Assembly (NCBI GenBank): GCA_965262485.1
Contig: OZ253540.1
Span: 1,364,001-1,428,000 of the forward strand
Direction: 5' to 3'
DNA length: 64,000 nt
Source: Bin87 sp965262485
GTDB lineage: Bacteria > Chloroflexota > Dehalococcoidia > Lucifugimonadales > UBA3495
Part shown: one piece after another, positions 7,720 through 16,527 of the stretch
Layout: every line of letters begins with the position of its first letter
Position numbering within the stretch: the first letter of the stretch is position 1
The notes under the pieces: generated by a model
What the model was told of the DNA's origin: nothing
Seen by the model: the letters and a program-made list of their open reading frames with translations, nothing else
Database searches by the model: none
Position numbers and translations under genes: made by a program

Positions 7720-9003
7720 ATGGCCGACATCGATCTGGTTCAAATTGTGAAACGTGGGCGCGATGCGGTTTCCGCCTGGCGCGCAGAAAACCCCCACCGG
7801 TCGATGGATCTGAACGAATGCTACATGAGCCATGCGCGCATCCCAATGGTCGACCTTCGCGGCGCCGACATGCGTAATGGAGATTTCATGGGCGCCATGA
7901 TCCGTCGCGCCGATCTGTCCGGCAGCTATCTGAACAACGCTCACTTCTATCGCGCCGACCTGCGCGAGGCAAACCTCAGCAGTTCTCTCGCACCCGGCGC
8001 CAACCTGCGCGGGGCCGACCTCCGGGGCGCCAATCTGTCCGGCATCAACATGGACAGCGCCACCCTTTCCGAAGCCAACCTGTCCGGCGCCAACCTGACC
8101 AACGCCAACTTCGACCGCGCCAACCTCGACCGCGCCAACTTGTCCGGCGCCGACCTTACTGGCGCCAGCTTAAACGGCGCCAACCTCTCCCGCACCAACC
8201 TGTCCGGCGCCACGCTGAACGCAGCCGATTTTTACGAAGCTATCCTGAACGACGTATCCACCGACGAGGCCGACTTCAACAACTGCATCATCGGATACAC
8301 CGTTTTCCAAAACTGCGCCCTCGATGGCGCCCTTGGTTTGGACAGTATCCGCCACGATGCCCCCAGTACCATCGGCCTGGACACATTGGTCCGGTCGGGC
8401 GGCCTGCTCCCCGAATCATTTTTCCTCGGTTCCGGCGTCCCCTCGTTCGTATCCGGTTTCCAGAACGCCGTAACGGGCGCCACCATTTCCACGGTAGAGG
8501 TTCACATCTCCTGCGCCAGGGCAGACATACCTTTCGCCCGTGAACTCGAAGCAAACCTGCGGGCGCAGGGTCTTCGCAGCTGGGTGTTCGCCGAGGGCTT
8601 TCGCGGCAATCCCCTGGTTGACCGCCGCGCCACCTCCGGCGAAGAAGAGATCGAACGGTGGGTGCGGCACTACGACCGGCTCATTGTTTTGTGCACCGCC
8701 GCCGGGCTTGCTAGCGAAACCGTCCGCAACGACATTACCGCCGCCCAGGAATCCCAAAACACTTCAGACCGGTGGACGATATTCCTCGCGGACGCCGATG
8801 GGACCATGGCCGCAGGACGCAACCGCGCCGCCCGCCTGTTGGCCGAAGACCACCGGGTTTTCGACCTCACCGGGCAGGCATCGTCCTCCGAAGAATACCA
8901 GGCCGTTTTGGCCGACCTCGTCGCAAATGTGACGCCGGACCAACCCGCCAGCGCCGGCGCAGCTGCCCGGCGTGAAGTTGATCCCAGATCCCTGCAACTG
9001 TAA
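7720..9003 (+). CDS. Pentapeptide-repeat protein with C-terminal TIR-like domain
   Basis: Residues 35-190 or so form a run of pentapeptide repeats (A(D/N)LSG-type units such as GANLRGADLRGANLSG), which fold as a right-handed quadrilateral beta-helix. A linker with LLPESFFLGSGVP follows; a similar 'vFLrGcGLP' linker is known from cyanobacterial and Chloroflexota pentapeptide/TIR fusions. The last 150 residues look like a TIR domain: VEVHISCARADIPFARELE (box 1), GLRSWVFAEGF, IERWVRHYDRLIVLCTAAGL and ASETVRNDI. GGAGA sits seven bases before ATG 7720. TIR domains either bind partners or cleave NAD+; the sequence does not decide which. A T-tailed hairpin follows the stop. Confidence 0.85.
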   Translation: MADIDLVQIVKRGRDAVSAWRAENPHRSMDLNECYMSHARIPMVDLRGADMRNGDFMGAMIRRADLSGSYLNNAHFYRADLREANLSSSLAPGANLRGADLRGANLSGINMDSATLSEANLSGANLTNANFDRANLDRANLSGADLTGASLNGANLSRTNLSGATLNAADFYEAILNDVSTDEADFNNCIIGYTVFQNCALDGALGLDSIRHDAPSTIGLDTLVRSGGLLPESFFLGSGVPSFVSGFQNAVTGATISTVEVHISCARADIPFARELEANLRAQGLRSWVFAEGFRGNPLVDRRATSGEEEIERWVRHYDRLIVLCTAAGLASETVRNDITAAQESQNTSDRWTIFLADADGTMAAGRNRAARLLAEDHRVFDLTGQASSSEEYQAVLADLVANVTPDQPASAGAAARREVDPRSLQL

Positions 9004-9033
9004 ATCCAGACCGGCAACCACCAATCCCGGAAA

Positions 9034-9059
9034 GGGCGACCCAAATGGTCGCCCTTTTT
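9034..9059 (+). terminator. Intrinsic terminator of the TIR gene
   Basis: GGGCGACC and GGTCGCCC form an eight-pair stem with a short A-rich loop, and TTTTT follows directly. It lies 30 bases past the stop at 9003. Confidence 0.85.
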
Positions 9060-9126
9060 CGTGGTCCCGGCCATCTCTGTTTACCCCGTTGTACACGCCA
9101 CGGGTGTTATGTTCAGGCAACAAAAT

Positions 9127-9152
9127 CGGGGGAAGGATTTCTCCTTCCCCCG
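9127..9152 (-). terminator. Intrinsic terminator of the 9198 Rdh-like gene
   Basis: CGGGGGAAGGA pairs perfectly with TCCTTCCCCCG around a four-base loop. Read on the minus strand it is followed by ATTTTGTT and lies 45 bases after the stop of the Rdh-like gene. Confidence 0.8.
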
Positions 9153-9197
9153 TATAGTCCGTTCCTTAGAACCGACCGATTCGGTTTCCTACATCGT

Positions 9198-10472
9198 TTA
9201 GATGTAGTCTTCCTCTTCGTACATCATATCGACGTTGTCGGTGCTCTGATTCAGGCCGCGGACGACGTGCGAGCGGAAATCCGCGAGCATATCGTCGGTT
9301 ACTTCATTCCCGTTGGCGCGGGCAGCGTCCTGCAGACGGTCGAAGGCCCACTCGCCGGTGTCGCCGTGAGGCATGTCGAAGAAACCAGGCTCGAAGACGG
9401 GGAGTTCGCCAGGACCAAAGTAGCCCTTGCCCTCGATGTTGTAACCTTCGAGGTCATGGGTGCCCTTGCCCAACACCTGTCCGGTGGCGGCGTAGTGCTC
9501 CATCGTGTTCTGCAGGCCATACTTCTGGATCGGGCAAACCTTCATGCACACGCCACAACCGAGGTAGCGAGCCATGACCGGCCGACAACGCTTGAAGTAC
9601 AGCTTGTTCTTCTCAATTCCACGCCACCAGATCTTGTCGCGCATCAGGGCGCGGCCCGGGCAGCGGTTTACGCAGACCTGGCAGACCTGACAGAAAGCGT
9701 GGATTCCGTAGTCGACGGGCGCGTCATAGGTGACGCTGGCGTCGGTGGTGATCATCATGATGCGGCAGCGGGAGCCAACGTGGGGGGTCAGCAGGTAGCC
9801 ACAGGCGCCCAGGGAGCCAAGACCGGCAGCCACGAACATGGGGATGTAGGGGCCGGTGTTGTCGTTGGGGCTGTGAACCTGGGCACGGTAGCCGAGGCCG
9901 CGGATGAAGTTGCCCAGCTCCAGGCCGGCCGCGCCTTCGGTGCGGTACGTGCTGGAGTGAACGATCTCAGCGTCGATGCTGGGAATGGTCTGCGTGGGCT
10001 CGAAGTCCTGTTCGTAGGCCAGACAAACGACGTGGGGGAATTGCACCCAGTCTTTCTTGCTCTGATATACGTACCGGATGTCGAACGCAGTGATGCCGAC
10101 TTCGACGTAACCAAGCTCACGGGCCTTCTGCTTAATGACTTCAGTAACGTCTTCGCCATTGGCTTCAGCCGTTGGCTCCAGCTCTCCGGTCAGGCGGGCT
10201 GCCATAACCAGGTTTCGGTTCAGCTTGTCGTGTTCCTTGCGGATCTCACGCATTTCGGCGTGCTGGTCGCGCAGGGTGTTCGCCCAGTCCCGGGAAGCGC
10301 GCTCGGTGATGTTCATCGTCTCAACCGGATACTCGCGAGAGTACCAGTCAACTTCGCGCTGATTCATTGGGATACCTGGAGTCGTCTCCAACTCCTCCGG
10401 TATCGGGATAGTGACAGGTGCTTCGCCCAGATACTTACCAGGGCGCCGTACCTCATGACCGATCTTAAGCAT
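9198..10472 (-). CDS. Cytosolic reductive-dehalogenase-like (RdhA/QueG-related) corrinoid Fe-S protein, copy 1
   Basis: A protein of 424 residues starting at ATG 10472 behind a strong AGGAGG site; the paralog at 13168 begins with the same MLKIGHEV. The middle 'AAGLGSLGACGYLLTPHVGS' segment is the corrinoid-binding type found in RdhA and epoxyqueuosine reductase. It is followed by two [4Fe-4S] ligand sets, CQVCQVCVNRCPG and a later LGCGVCMKVCP preceded by RCRPVMARY. There is no twin-arginine signal, no membrane helix and no rdhB anchor gene, so it is not a classic respiratory dehalogenase. The substrate is unknown. It is about three-quarters identical to the 13168 copy, and its Fe-S region is nearly identical at DNA level. 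Confidence 0.82.
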   Translation of the reverse strand: MLKIGHEVRRPGKYLGEAPVTIPIPEELETTPGIPMNQREVDWYSREYPVETMNITERASRDWANTLRDQHAEMREIRKEHDKLNRNLVMAARLTGELEPTAEANGEDVTEVIKQKARELGYVEVGITAFDIRYVYQSKKDWVQFPHVVCLAYEQDFEPTQTIPSIDAEIVHSSTYRTEGAAGLELGNFIRGLGYRAQVHSPNDNTGPYIPMFVAAGLGSLGACGYLLTPHVGSRCRIMMITTDASVTYDAPVDYGIHAFCQVCQVCVNRCPGRALMRDKIWWRGIEKNKLYFKRCRPVMARYLGCGVCMKVCPIQKYGLQNTMEHYAATGQVLGKGTHDLEGYNIEGKGYFGPGELPVFEPGFFDMPHGDTGEWAFDRLQDAARANGNEVTDDMLADFRSHVVRGLNQSTDNVDMMYEEEDYI

Positions 10473-10980
10473 ATCCTCCTCCTTATGGTTGGACTGCGTA
10501 GATACGCTGAATTTGTAGTCAAGATACCCATCCCGCACATCATTGTCAATACTCACCCTACAAAATAATCATATTCCGTTGCGTAATGAACACTATTTCG
10601 CTGCGTCGGCAGGACGATTTCTGCGAGCGGATTGCCGCCGGCCAAACGCCCCTGATTCCCCCTTTACATCCCCTGATTGGCGCCGCGCGCCACGGACCTG
10701 TCACGCTCACGCGCTGCCAATACCCCGCGACACCTCATGCGTACCCACTTTGTCATTGCGAGCGTAGCGTGGCAATCTCGATGAGGTTGAACACACGTCG
10801 GCGAACTGCCGTTGCCAACCGGAACGCGCCCCCGGAACCGATGGCCCGCATCTCCGCTCACCCCGCCTCCATCGCGGAACCATCCGCCAAAAATACCGAA
10901 ACGGAACCGAATCCCGTCACCCCTCCATCCCGGAGACGAAGGGCCGGCTGCCGACTCGCATATCGCCGCAGTTTAATGCA
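10473..10980. other. Intergenic region with a truncated dispersed repeat
   Basis: About 500 bases without a convincing gene. It holds the upstream region of the Rdh-like gene (AGGAGG site at its left edge) and one truncated copy of the D-family repeat (10752-10820). The rest shows no recognisable promoter or RNA. Confidence 0.6.
10752..10820. repeat. D-family dispersed repeat, truncated copy
   Basis: Begins GTCATTGCGAGCG.AGCGTGG and continues CAATCTCGATGAGGTTGAAC. It matches the reverse complement of the longer copy at 63228-63343, including its internal part, but lacks one end. Confidence 0.7.
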
Positions 10981-12984
10981 CTATCCGCTCCGAAATGCAA
11001 TTCGGGCAAAGAGACCCCTGCGTTTTGGCCGGAATTTCCGGTCCAGAAATTCCTCCAATTGCGCCTTGTGCAACACAGTCCGGTTGCCGCCGCTAGCGTC
11101 TTCGTCTACCAGCGTAGACGGAACGGCTTCCCAGTCAAAACCCCGTCGACCAAACGCATCCCGCTGCTCCCATACAATTATTCGGTCGTTCTCTATGGCC
11201 CACCCGTTCGGAGTTTCCCCTTCGTGCCCGGCCATCGCCGATGGTCGAAGCAGCCCGCTTAAACGGTCTTTGATTCGGTCATACCGCTTGTTGGCATAGT
11301 CCAGCTAGGTCATCGGCACGCACCAGCCTTGCTCTGACGTGTTGGTAGACTCGCCTATGATTCGAGCCAAAGTCGAAGACGACAAGAACAGCCAGTCGTC
11401 GGGCAACGGCTCTTGCTCCAATCTTTCCAGAATTTCCCGCAGGTATCGTTTGTACAGGTGGCTTGTTAACCCTTCACTGACCGCTTTAATACGATCATCC
11501 ATGCGCTGCCTCAACTCCTCGTCGTATTGGGGAAGAGCAGTCGTGGTGTAGATCATCAGAGAACGTTTCACGATTTCGTCCGGGAAGGATTTGGGTTGTC
11601 TGTTCATTGACAAAACGAAGCCGGGATACTCCGCCACCGGAGGCAACAATTCATCCTTGATCATATCGCTCCCATAAGTGCGAAAAACCCGCCCGCCAAT
11701 ATCGTCAAATACCACCGGATGACGTTTGAACCCCTGTTGCAAAGCTCGCAATCGCGCCGCGGTGAAATTGGCCTTCTCCACGTTGTGCGCTCTCCCCAAC
11801 ATGGATGTCATTAATGTATCAACCAGGCTCGTCTTGCCGCAGTTGGATTTGCCGAATACGATGGCGAACGACGGGTATCAGATGACGTCCCTCCCTCTGA
11901 TCAGCGCCAGCGACCTCACGTCGCACATGAACGGCGAAAAATACATCCACGACCACAGGATGAAATAATCTCGTTGCAACCGGTCGACGTCGCCCTCAAA
12001 ATTCTCGAAATTCCGAAAATATTCCACCAGCAGCTCTGCGTCGGAGCACACCGGAGCGTCATCAAATTCCAGGGAGAACGACTCACCGTTCAAAATCGCC
12101 GTGCCCTGCGACCGATCGATCGACAAATACCGGTTGTCAGCTTCTTCCGCCGACTTCACCATCTTGATCCTGCTGATCTCGCGCTTCACTTGAGGCGTGA
12201 TTTGCTGCTTCCCGCTCCTGAAAGGCGGAACGACGGCAGAAATCTTCGGCTCCAGCGCAACAGCCAATTTCTCAATACGTTCAACTTGCACCGGCACGCT
12301 GATCGTTAACTCTTCGGCATTCACCTGGTCTATCACCAGGTTGGTCATATCATCCACTATGGCCGGCACTTCTTCCAGCCCTATATCCTTTTCCACGATC
12401 CGGTCTTCCGGTAACGGAATTTCGTCAGATGCCGAATCCCGTATGCGATCGTACATCTGCGTGTAGTGCTCCCAAGCCAACGCGTCATCATCGAACTTCA
12501 CCAATGTCTCCGGTTGTAACCCGGAAAACGCCCGCTCCGACAAATTTGCCGACCCGATGATGACCCGAGTGCGGCCGCTCGCCGAATCTTCCAGCAAGTA
12601 CAGCTTGGCGTGGGCTATTGATTGACGCAACACTCTGAACCGCGCCCGCCCGAGCCTGACTTCGCTCAAAATATGGGAATGCCGTTCGTCCTTCAGGCCC
12701 ATAATTGCCGCCCGAACATCACCCACCGCCACCTGCTGAAACGCCAGGATATATTTCACGTCCCGCAGCGTGGCTTCCGACCCGAATACACATTCAAACT
12801 CAGAGAATCCGAAGTCATCCAGCATCCTGACTATGGCAGGGATACTGGCGGAATAAGTCAACACCCGAAGCTTGTCAAAACCTCGGAACAGGTTCCAGTC
12901 AAACCTGCTCTCTCCAACAAATCGCGCTTCGGCCACCCGGAGACCGGTTTCGTCATCCAGCGAGAATCCGCCTTGTTCCCCCAT
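10981..12984 (-). pseudogene. Phospholipase-D-like / P-loop ATPase gene with two in-frame stop codons
   Basis: One reading frame runs from ATG 12984 (strong GGAGGAAG site) to 10981 and is interrupted only by TGA at 11878-11880 and TAG at 11305-11307. Part 1 has a PLD nuclease-type half-site, HAKLYLLEDSASG then VIIGSANLSERAF (HxK..GSxN). Directly after the TGA the same frame encodes VFGKSNCGKTSLVDTL, a Walker A loop, then VVFDDIGG (Walker B-like). The part after TAG continues with LDYANKRYDRIKDRLSGLL. Each stop is one C-to-T change from a sense codon (CGA to TGA, CAG to TAG). The intact product would be about 667 residues. It sits between the two Rdh-like paralogs. The likely role (nucleic-acid defence or repair) is inference only. 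Confidence 0.82.
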
Positions 12985-13109
12985 TAATCTTCCTCCGATG
13001 CTAGTCATACCCGGGATACTAGCCATGCTCGCCGTCAATTATTCCACGGAGACTGCGCGTCGTTCAACGCTCCGAGCCAGCAAGCGTTCGGCCCGTCAGC
13101 CACAGAAAA

Positions 13110-13135
13110 GGCCGGCGGGAGCAATCCCGCCGGCC
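13110..13135 (-). terminator. Intrinsic terminator of the 13168 Rdh-like gene
   Basis: GGCCGGCGGGA and TCCCGCCGGCC form an 11-pair stem with a four-base loop. On the minus strand it is followed by CTTTTCTG. It lies 33 bases past the stop codon. Confidence 0.8.
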
Positions 13136-13167
13136 GATTTGCCACTTGGCTGGTTGAGGATGGATTA

Positions 13168-14445
13168 CTAGATGTAGTCCTGGTCCTCGGCCATCATCTG
13201 CAGTACGTCGCCGGACTGCAAGGCGATGGAACGCTCGATCTGGAGCTTCAGGTCTTCGACCATGGCTTCCGGAATCTCGCCGTTGTTGTCGCGGGCGGCG
13301 TCCTTCATCTGCTCAAACGACCACTCGTCGGAGTTGCCGTGGGGCATGTCGAAGAAGTTGCGCTCGAAGACGGGGAGCTCGCCAGGACCAAAGTAGCCCT
13401 TGCCCTCAAGGTTGTAACCTTCGAGGTCATGGGTGCCCTTGCCCAACACCTGTCCGGTGGCGGCGTAGTGCTCCATGGTGTTCTTCAGGCCATACTTCTG
13501 GATCGGGCAAACCTTCATGCACACGCCACAACCGAGGTAGCGGGCCATGACCGGCCGACAGCGCTTGAAGTACAGCTTGTTCTTCTCAATTCCACGCCAC
13601 CAGATCTTGTCGCGCATCAGGGCGCGGCCCGGGCAGCGGTTTACGCAGACCTGGCAGACCTGACAGAAAGCGTGGATTCCGTAGTCGACGGGCTCGTCAT
13701 AGGTGACGTTGGCGTCGGTGGTGATCATCATCAGCCGCATGCGGTTGCCGCTGTGCGGGGACAGCAGGTAGCCACAGGCGCCCAGGGAACCGAGGCCAGC
13801 CGCCACGAACATGGGGATGACCGGGCCGGTGGCGTCACTGGAGTGGACCACGTGGGCCTTGTAACCCAGGGAACGGATGAAGTTGCCCAGTTCCAAGCCG
13901 GCCGCTGCCTGCGTCCGGTAGGTGCTGGAGTGAACGATCTCAGCGTCGACGCTGGGGATCGTCTGCGTGGGCTCGAAGTCCTGCTCGTAGGCCAAGCAAA
14001 TGGCGTGGGGCAGTACGGTGAATCCGCGCTTGCTCTTGTAGTCATACCGTGGGTCGTAATTGGTGATGCCTACTTCCAGGTAACCCAACTGGCGCGCCTT
14101 TTCCTTGATCGCCTCGGAGATGTCCTCGCCGGTCGCCTCGGCAGTGGACTCCATCTCGGCGGTGGCTCGGGCAGCCATAATCAGGTTGCTGTTGAGCTTG
14201 TCGTGCTCCTTGCGGATCTCGCGCATCTCAGCGTGAAGGTCGCGCAGAGTGTTCGCCCAGTCGCGGGATGCCCTTTCCGTGATGTTCATGGTTTCCAGCG
14301 GATATTCGCGGGTGTACCAGTCAGTCTCACGGTTAGTCATCGGGATTCCGGGAACAGTTTCCAGCTCCTCAGGAACCGGAATCGTGATTTGGGCGTCGCC
14401 CCAGTGCCGTCCGGGTCGCACAACCTCATGCCCAATCTTAAGCAT
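13168..14445 (-). CDS. Cytosolic reductive-dehalogenase-like (RdhA/QueG-related) corrinoid Fe-S protein, copy 2
   Basis: A protein of 425 residues with the same plan as the 9198 copy: conserved MLKIGHEV start, TMNITERASRDWANTLRD helix, AAGLGSLGACGYLLSPHSG corrinoid-type segment, CQVCQVCVNRCPG and LGCGVCMKVCP ligand sets, and an acidic C-terminus ending in DYI. It has no signal peptide or partner membrane gene. Differences between the copies are concentrated in the N-terminal half and the C-terminal tail, which suggests different substrates or partners behind a shared Fe-S core. GAGGAGG-like purines precede ATG 14445. Confidence 0.82.
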   Translation of the reverse strand: MLKIGHEVVRPGRHWGDAQITIPVPEELETVPGIPMTNRETDWYTREYPLETMNITERASRDWANTLRDLHAEMREIRKEHDKLNSNLIMAARATAEMESTAEATGEDISEAIKEKARQLGYLEVGITNYDPRYDYKSKRGFTVLPHAICLAYEQDFEPTQTIPSVDAEIVHSSTYRTQAAAGLELGNFIRSLGYKAHVVHSSDATGPVIPMFVAAGLGSLGACGYLLSPHSGNRMRLMMITTDANVTYDEPVDYGIHAFCQVCQVCVNRCPGRALMRDKIWWRGIEKNKLYFKRCRPVMARYLGCGVCMKVCPIQKYGLKNTMEHYAATGQVLGKGTHDLEGYNLEGKGYFGPGELPVFERNFFDMPHGNSDEWSFEQMKDAARDNNGEIPEAMVEDLKLQIERSIALQSGDVLQMMAEDQDYI

Positions 14446-14708
14446 ATTAGCCTCCTCGCTAGTTGGCTTTGCCGCTGTTTGCAGTGGCCTTTTCAGGCAA
14501 TTTATACCCTCGCTACGACTTTGTCAACAACTAATTTCAAGTTCTCCAACGGATCCTGTTTGGCTATCGAATCCGGCCTGTAAATGGCGATTGTATTACG
14601 ATTTACGCACATACCACGAAAAGTGTCGTAACACGTTCCCGGACTGTTCCGGAGTCAGCCGGCACCTGAAATCGGCAATAGCCGGGGCCATCGTCTCCAC
14701 CACCGGCA

Positions 14709-16373
14709 CTAACTACCCGTCCGCCGGGCTATCATCGCCTCGGCCAACGGACTCGCTCCCGGTTTCACCGTTATGTTCACCAACGACGGTTTGCCCGAGT
14801 TGATCGCTCTCTCCACCGCCGGCGCCACTTCCTCCGGTTGCTCCACCAATTCAGCGTACCCGCCGATTCCCTCTACCACCTTGTCGTACCGCACGTACCG
14901 CAGGCTCGTGCCCACGTCCCGCCCGAAATACGCCAGCTGGAACGTCTTGTCGATACCCCAGTTGCTGTCATTCCCCATAATCCCGGTAATGGGCAGGTTG
15001 TGGCGGATGCAGGTGTCGTACTCCATCGAATAAAACCCAAACGACCCATCGCCCATGAACGCCAGCACCTTGCTGTTCGGATAGGCCAGCTTGGCCGCCA
15101 TGGCGTAGGGAATTGCGCCACCCAAATGGCTCAGCGGCCCCAGGCGGATGAAATGCCCCGGAGACCGGGCAGGCAGGTAGCATCGGCCCCACTGCACGTA
15201 ATCGCCGCCGTCCAGCACGATAAACGTGTCCTCGTCGATCAAATGCTCAATGCGCGTGTATACGTCCAGCGGATGCATCGGCGTGTCTCCGGTGGCGTTG
15301 CTGCGCAGGCTGTCCTGCCACGCAGTCTGATCCTGCCGCAGCGTGTCCAGCCAGGGACCAACGTTGCGATTCATTTGAGCGGCGCCGGTCAACTGATCGA
15401 CTATCGCCCCCAGGTCTCCCAGCAAACCCACTGCCACACCCCGGTTGCGCCCGATTTCCGCCGCCGACGGATCAGCCTGGATGATCCTGGCCTCGGGAGA
15501 AAACACACCACCGAACCGGTAACGGTGGTCCAGTCGCTTCCCCAGCAGCAACACCACGTCCGCCTCCCGGAACCGTCGCGCCGTCCGGTTCAATGCGCCG
15601 TCCGCATACCCAAAGCAAAGCGGATGCAAATCGTCGATCAAACCCCGCGCCTGTTCCACCGTAAATATGGGCGCCCCGGTCGCCTCGACCAGCGCCTCCA
15701 GCTGCGCCGGCTCCACCGAATACCGGGCCGGATTCCCCGCGATAATTACCGGACGCTGGGCATTTGCCAAAAGCGTCGCCGCCTGCTGTATCAGGCTAGG
15801 GTCGCCGTGGGCCCGGCCCATGGAACGATACTCCTGCGGCAGGTACGGAGGCAGGTCTTCCTCGCTGATTGGAGCCTCCTGCAAGTCGATGGGCAGTGTG
15901 AGGTGAACCGGACCCGGGCGGCCGCTCATAGCCGTGCGGAACGCCGTCGCCACGAATTCCGGTATGCGGTTTTTCTCATGTATCAACCAGGAACCCTTTG
16001 ATACCGGAGCCGCCATCGCGACCTGGTCAATTTCCTGGAAGGTCGCCTGTCCCTTTTCCGGCAATTCGGCGCAGCCGGCCACAAATATCACCGGGCTCTC
16101 CGACGTATAGATTGCCGGCAACCCGGAAATCGCATTTGCAAATCCCGGCCCGCCGGTGAACATCGCCACGGCCGGCTCCCCGGTAATCCGGGCGTAGCCG
16201 TCCGCCATGTGCATCGCGGCGCCCTCGTGCCGGGTATCGATAAACTCGATCCCCTCGTCGGCCGCCGCATCAACCAGCGGCAAAATGGTATCGCCCACAA
16301 TGGTGAAAATCTTGCGCACGCCTTCCTGTTTCAGGCAGCGAATAAAAAGATGACCCCCGTTCAGGTCTGGCAT
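14709..16373 (-). CDS. Thiamine diphosphate-binding enzyme (acetolactate synthase-like)
   Basis: A protein of 554 residues from ATG 16373. The N-terminal pyrimidine-binding domain has the conserved Glu in DTRHEGAAMHMADGYAR. A central FAD/Rossmann-like domain follows (VIIAGNPARYS, DVVLLLGKRLD). The C-terminal pyrophosphate domain has FMGDGSFGFYSMEYDTCIRH and then GNDSNWG, where the usual NN of the TPP motif is ND. This is the plan of acetolactate synthase, oxalyl-CoA decarboxylase and benzaldehyde lyase; no ilvN-type small subunit is adjacent, so a catabolic role is more likely than branched-chain synthesis. The exact reaction is not assigned. Confidence 0.88.
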   Translation of the reverse strand: MPDLNGGHLFIRCLKQEGVRKIFTIVGDTILPLVDAAADEGIEFIDTRHEGAAMHMADGYARITGEPAVAMFTGGPGFANAISGLPAIYTSESPVIFVAGCAELPEKGQATFQEIDQVAMAAPVSKGSWLIHEKNRIPEFVATAFRTAMSGRPGPVHLTLPIDLQEAPISEEDLPPYLPQEYRSMGRAHGDPSLIQQAATLLANAQRPVIIAGNPARYSVEPAQLEALVEATGAPIFTVEQARGLIDDLHPLCFGYADGALNRTARRFREADVVLLLGKRLDHRYRFGGVFSPEARIIQADPSAAEIGRNRGVAVGLLGDLGAIVDQLTGAAQMNRNVGPWLDTLRQDQTAWQDSLRSNATGDTPMHPLDVYTRIEHLIDEDTFIVLDGGDYVQWGRCYLPARSPGHFIRLGPLSHLGGAIPYAMAAKLAYPNSKVLAFMGDGSFGFYSMEYDTCIRHNLPITGIMGNDSNWGIDKTFQLAYFGRDVGTSLRYVRYDKVVEGIGGYAELVEQPEEVAPAVERAINSGKPSLVNITVKPGASPLAEAMIARRTGS

Positions 16374-16527
16374 AAACGTGACTCCTGATGTCGACAATTG
16401 GCCCTTCCGGGCTATCAAAAAACTGTCGGCAATGTTATCACACGACCCCCGCAGGGCCTTTCGTTGATCTGATTGAAAACGCACGGCAACAGGTTCCAAC
16501 CCATCCCCCGGCGGATATACTGTCGGT

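Noticed and set aside
9198..10472. Respiratory reductive dehalogenase (rdhAB)
   Set aside because: No twin-arginine signal and no rdhB membrane anchor gene.
9045..10568. Long open frame opposite the first Rdh-like gene
   Set aside because: Antisense shadow. Its near copy opposite the second paralog (13339-14583) is explained by the paralogy of the real genes.
11878..11880. Selenocysteine or stop-codon reassignment at TGA
   Set aside because: TGA and TAG act as normal stops for many genes here, no SECIS-like hairpin was seen, and a TAG occurs in the same gene.
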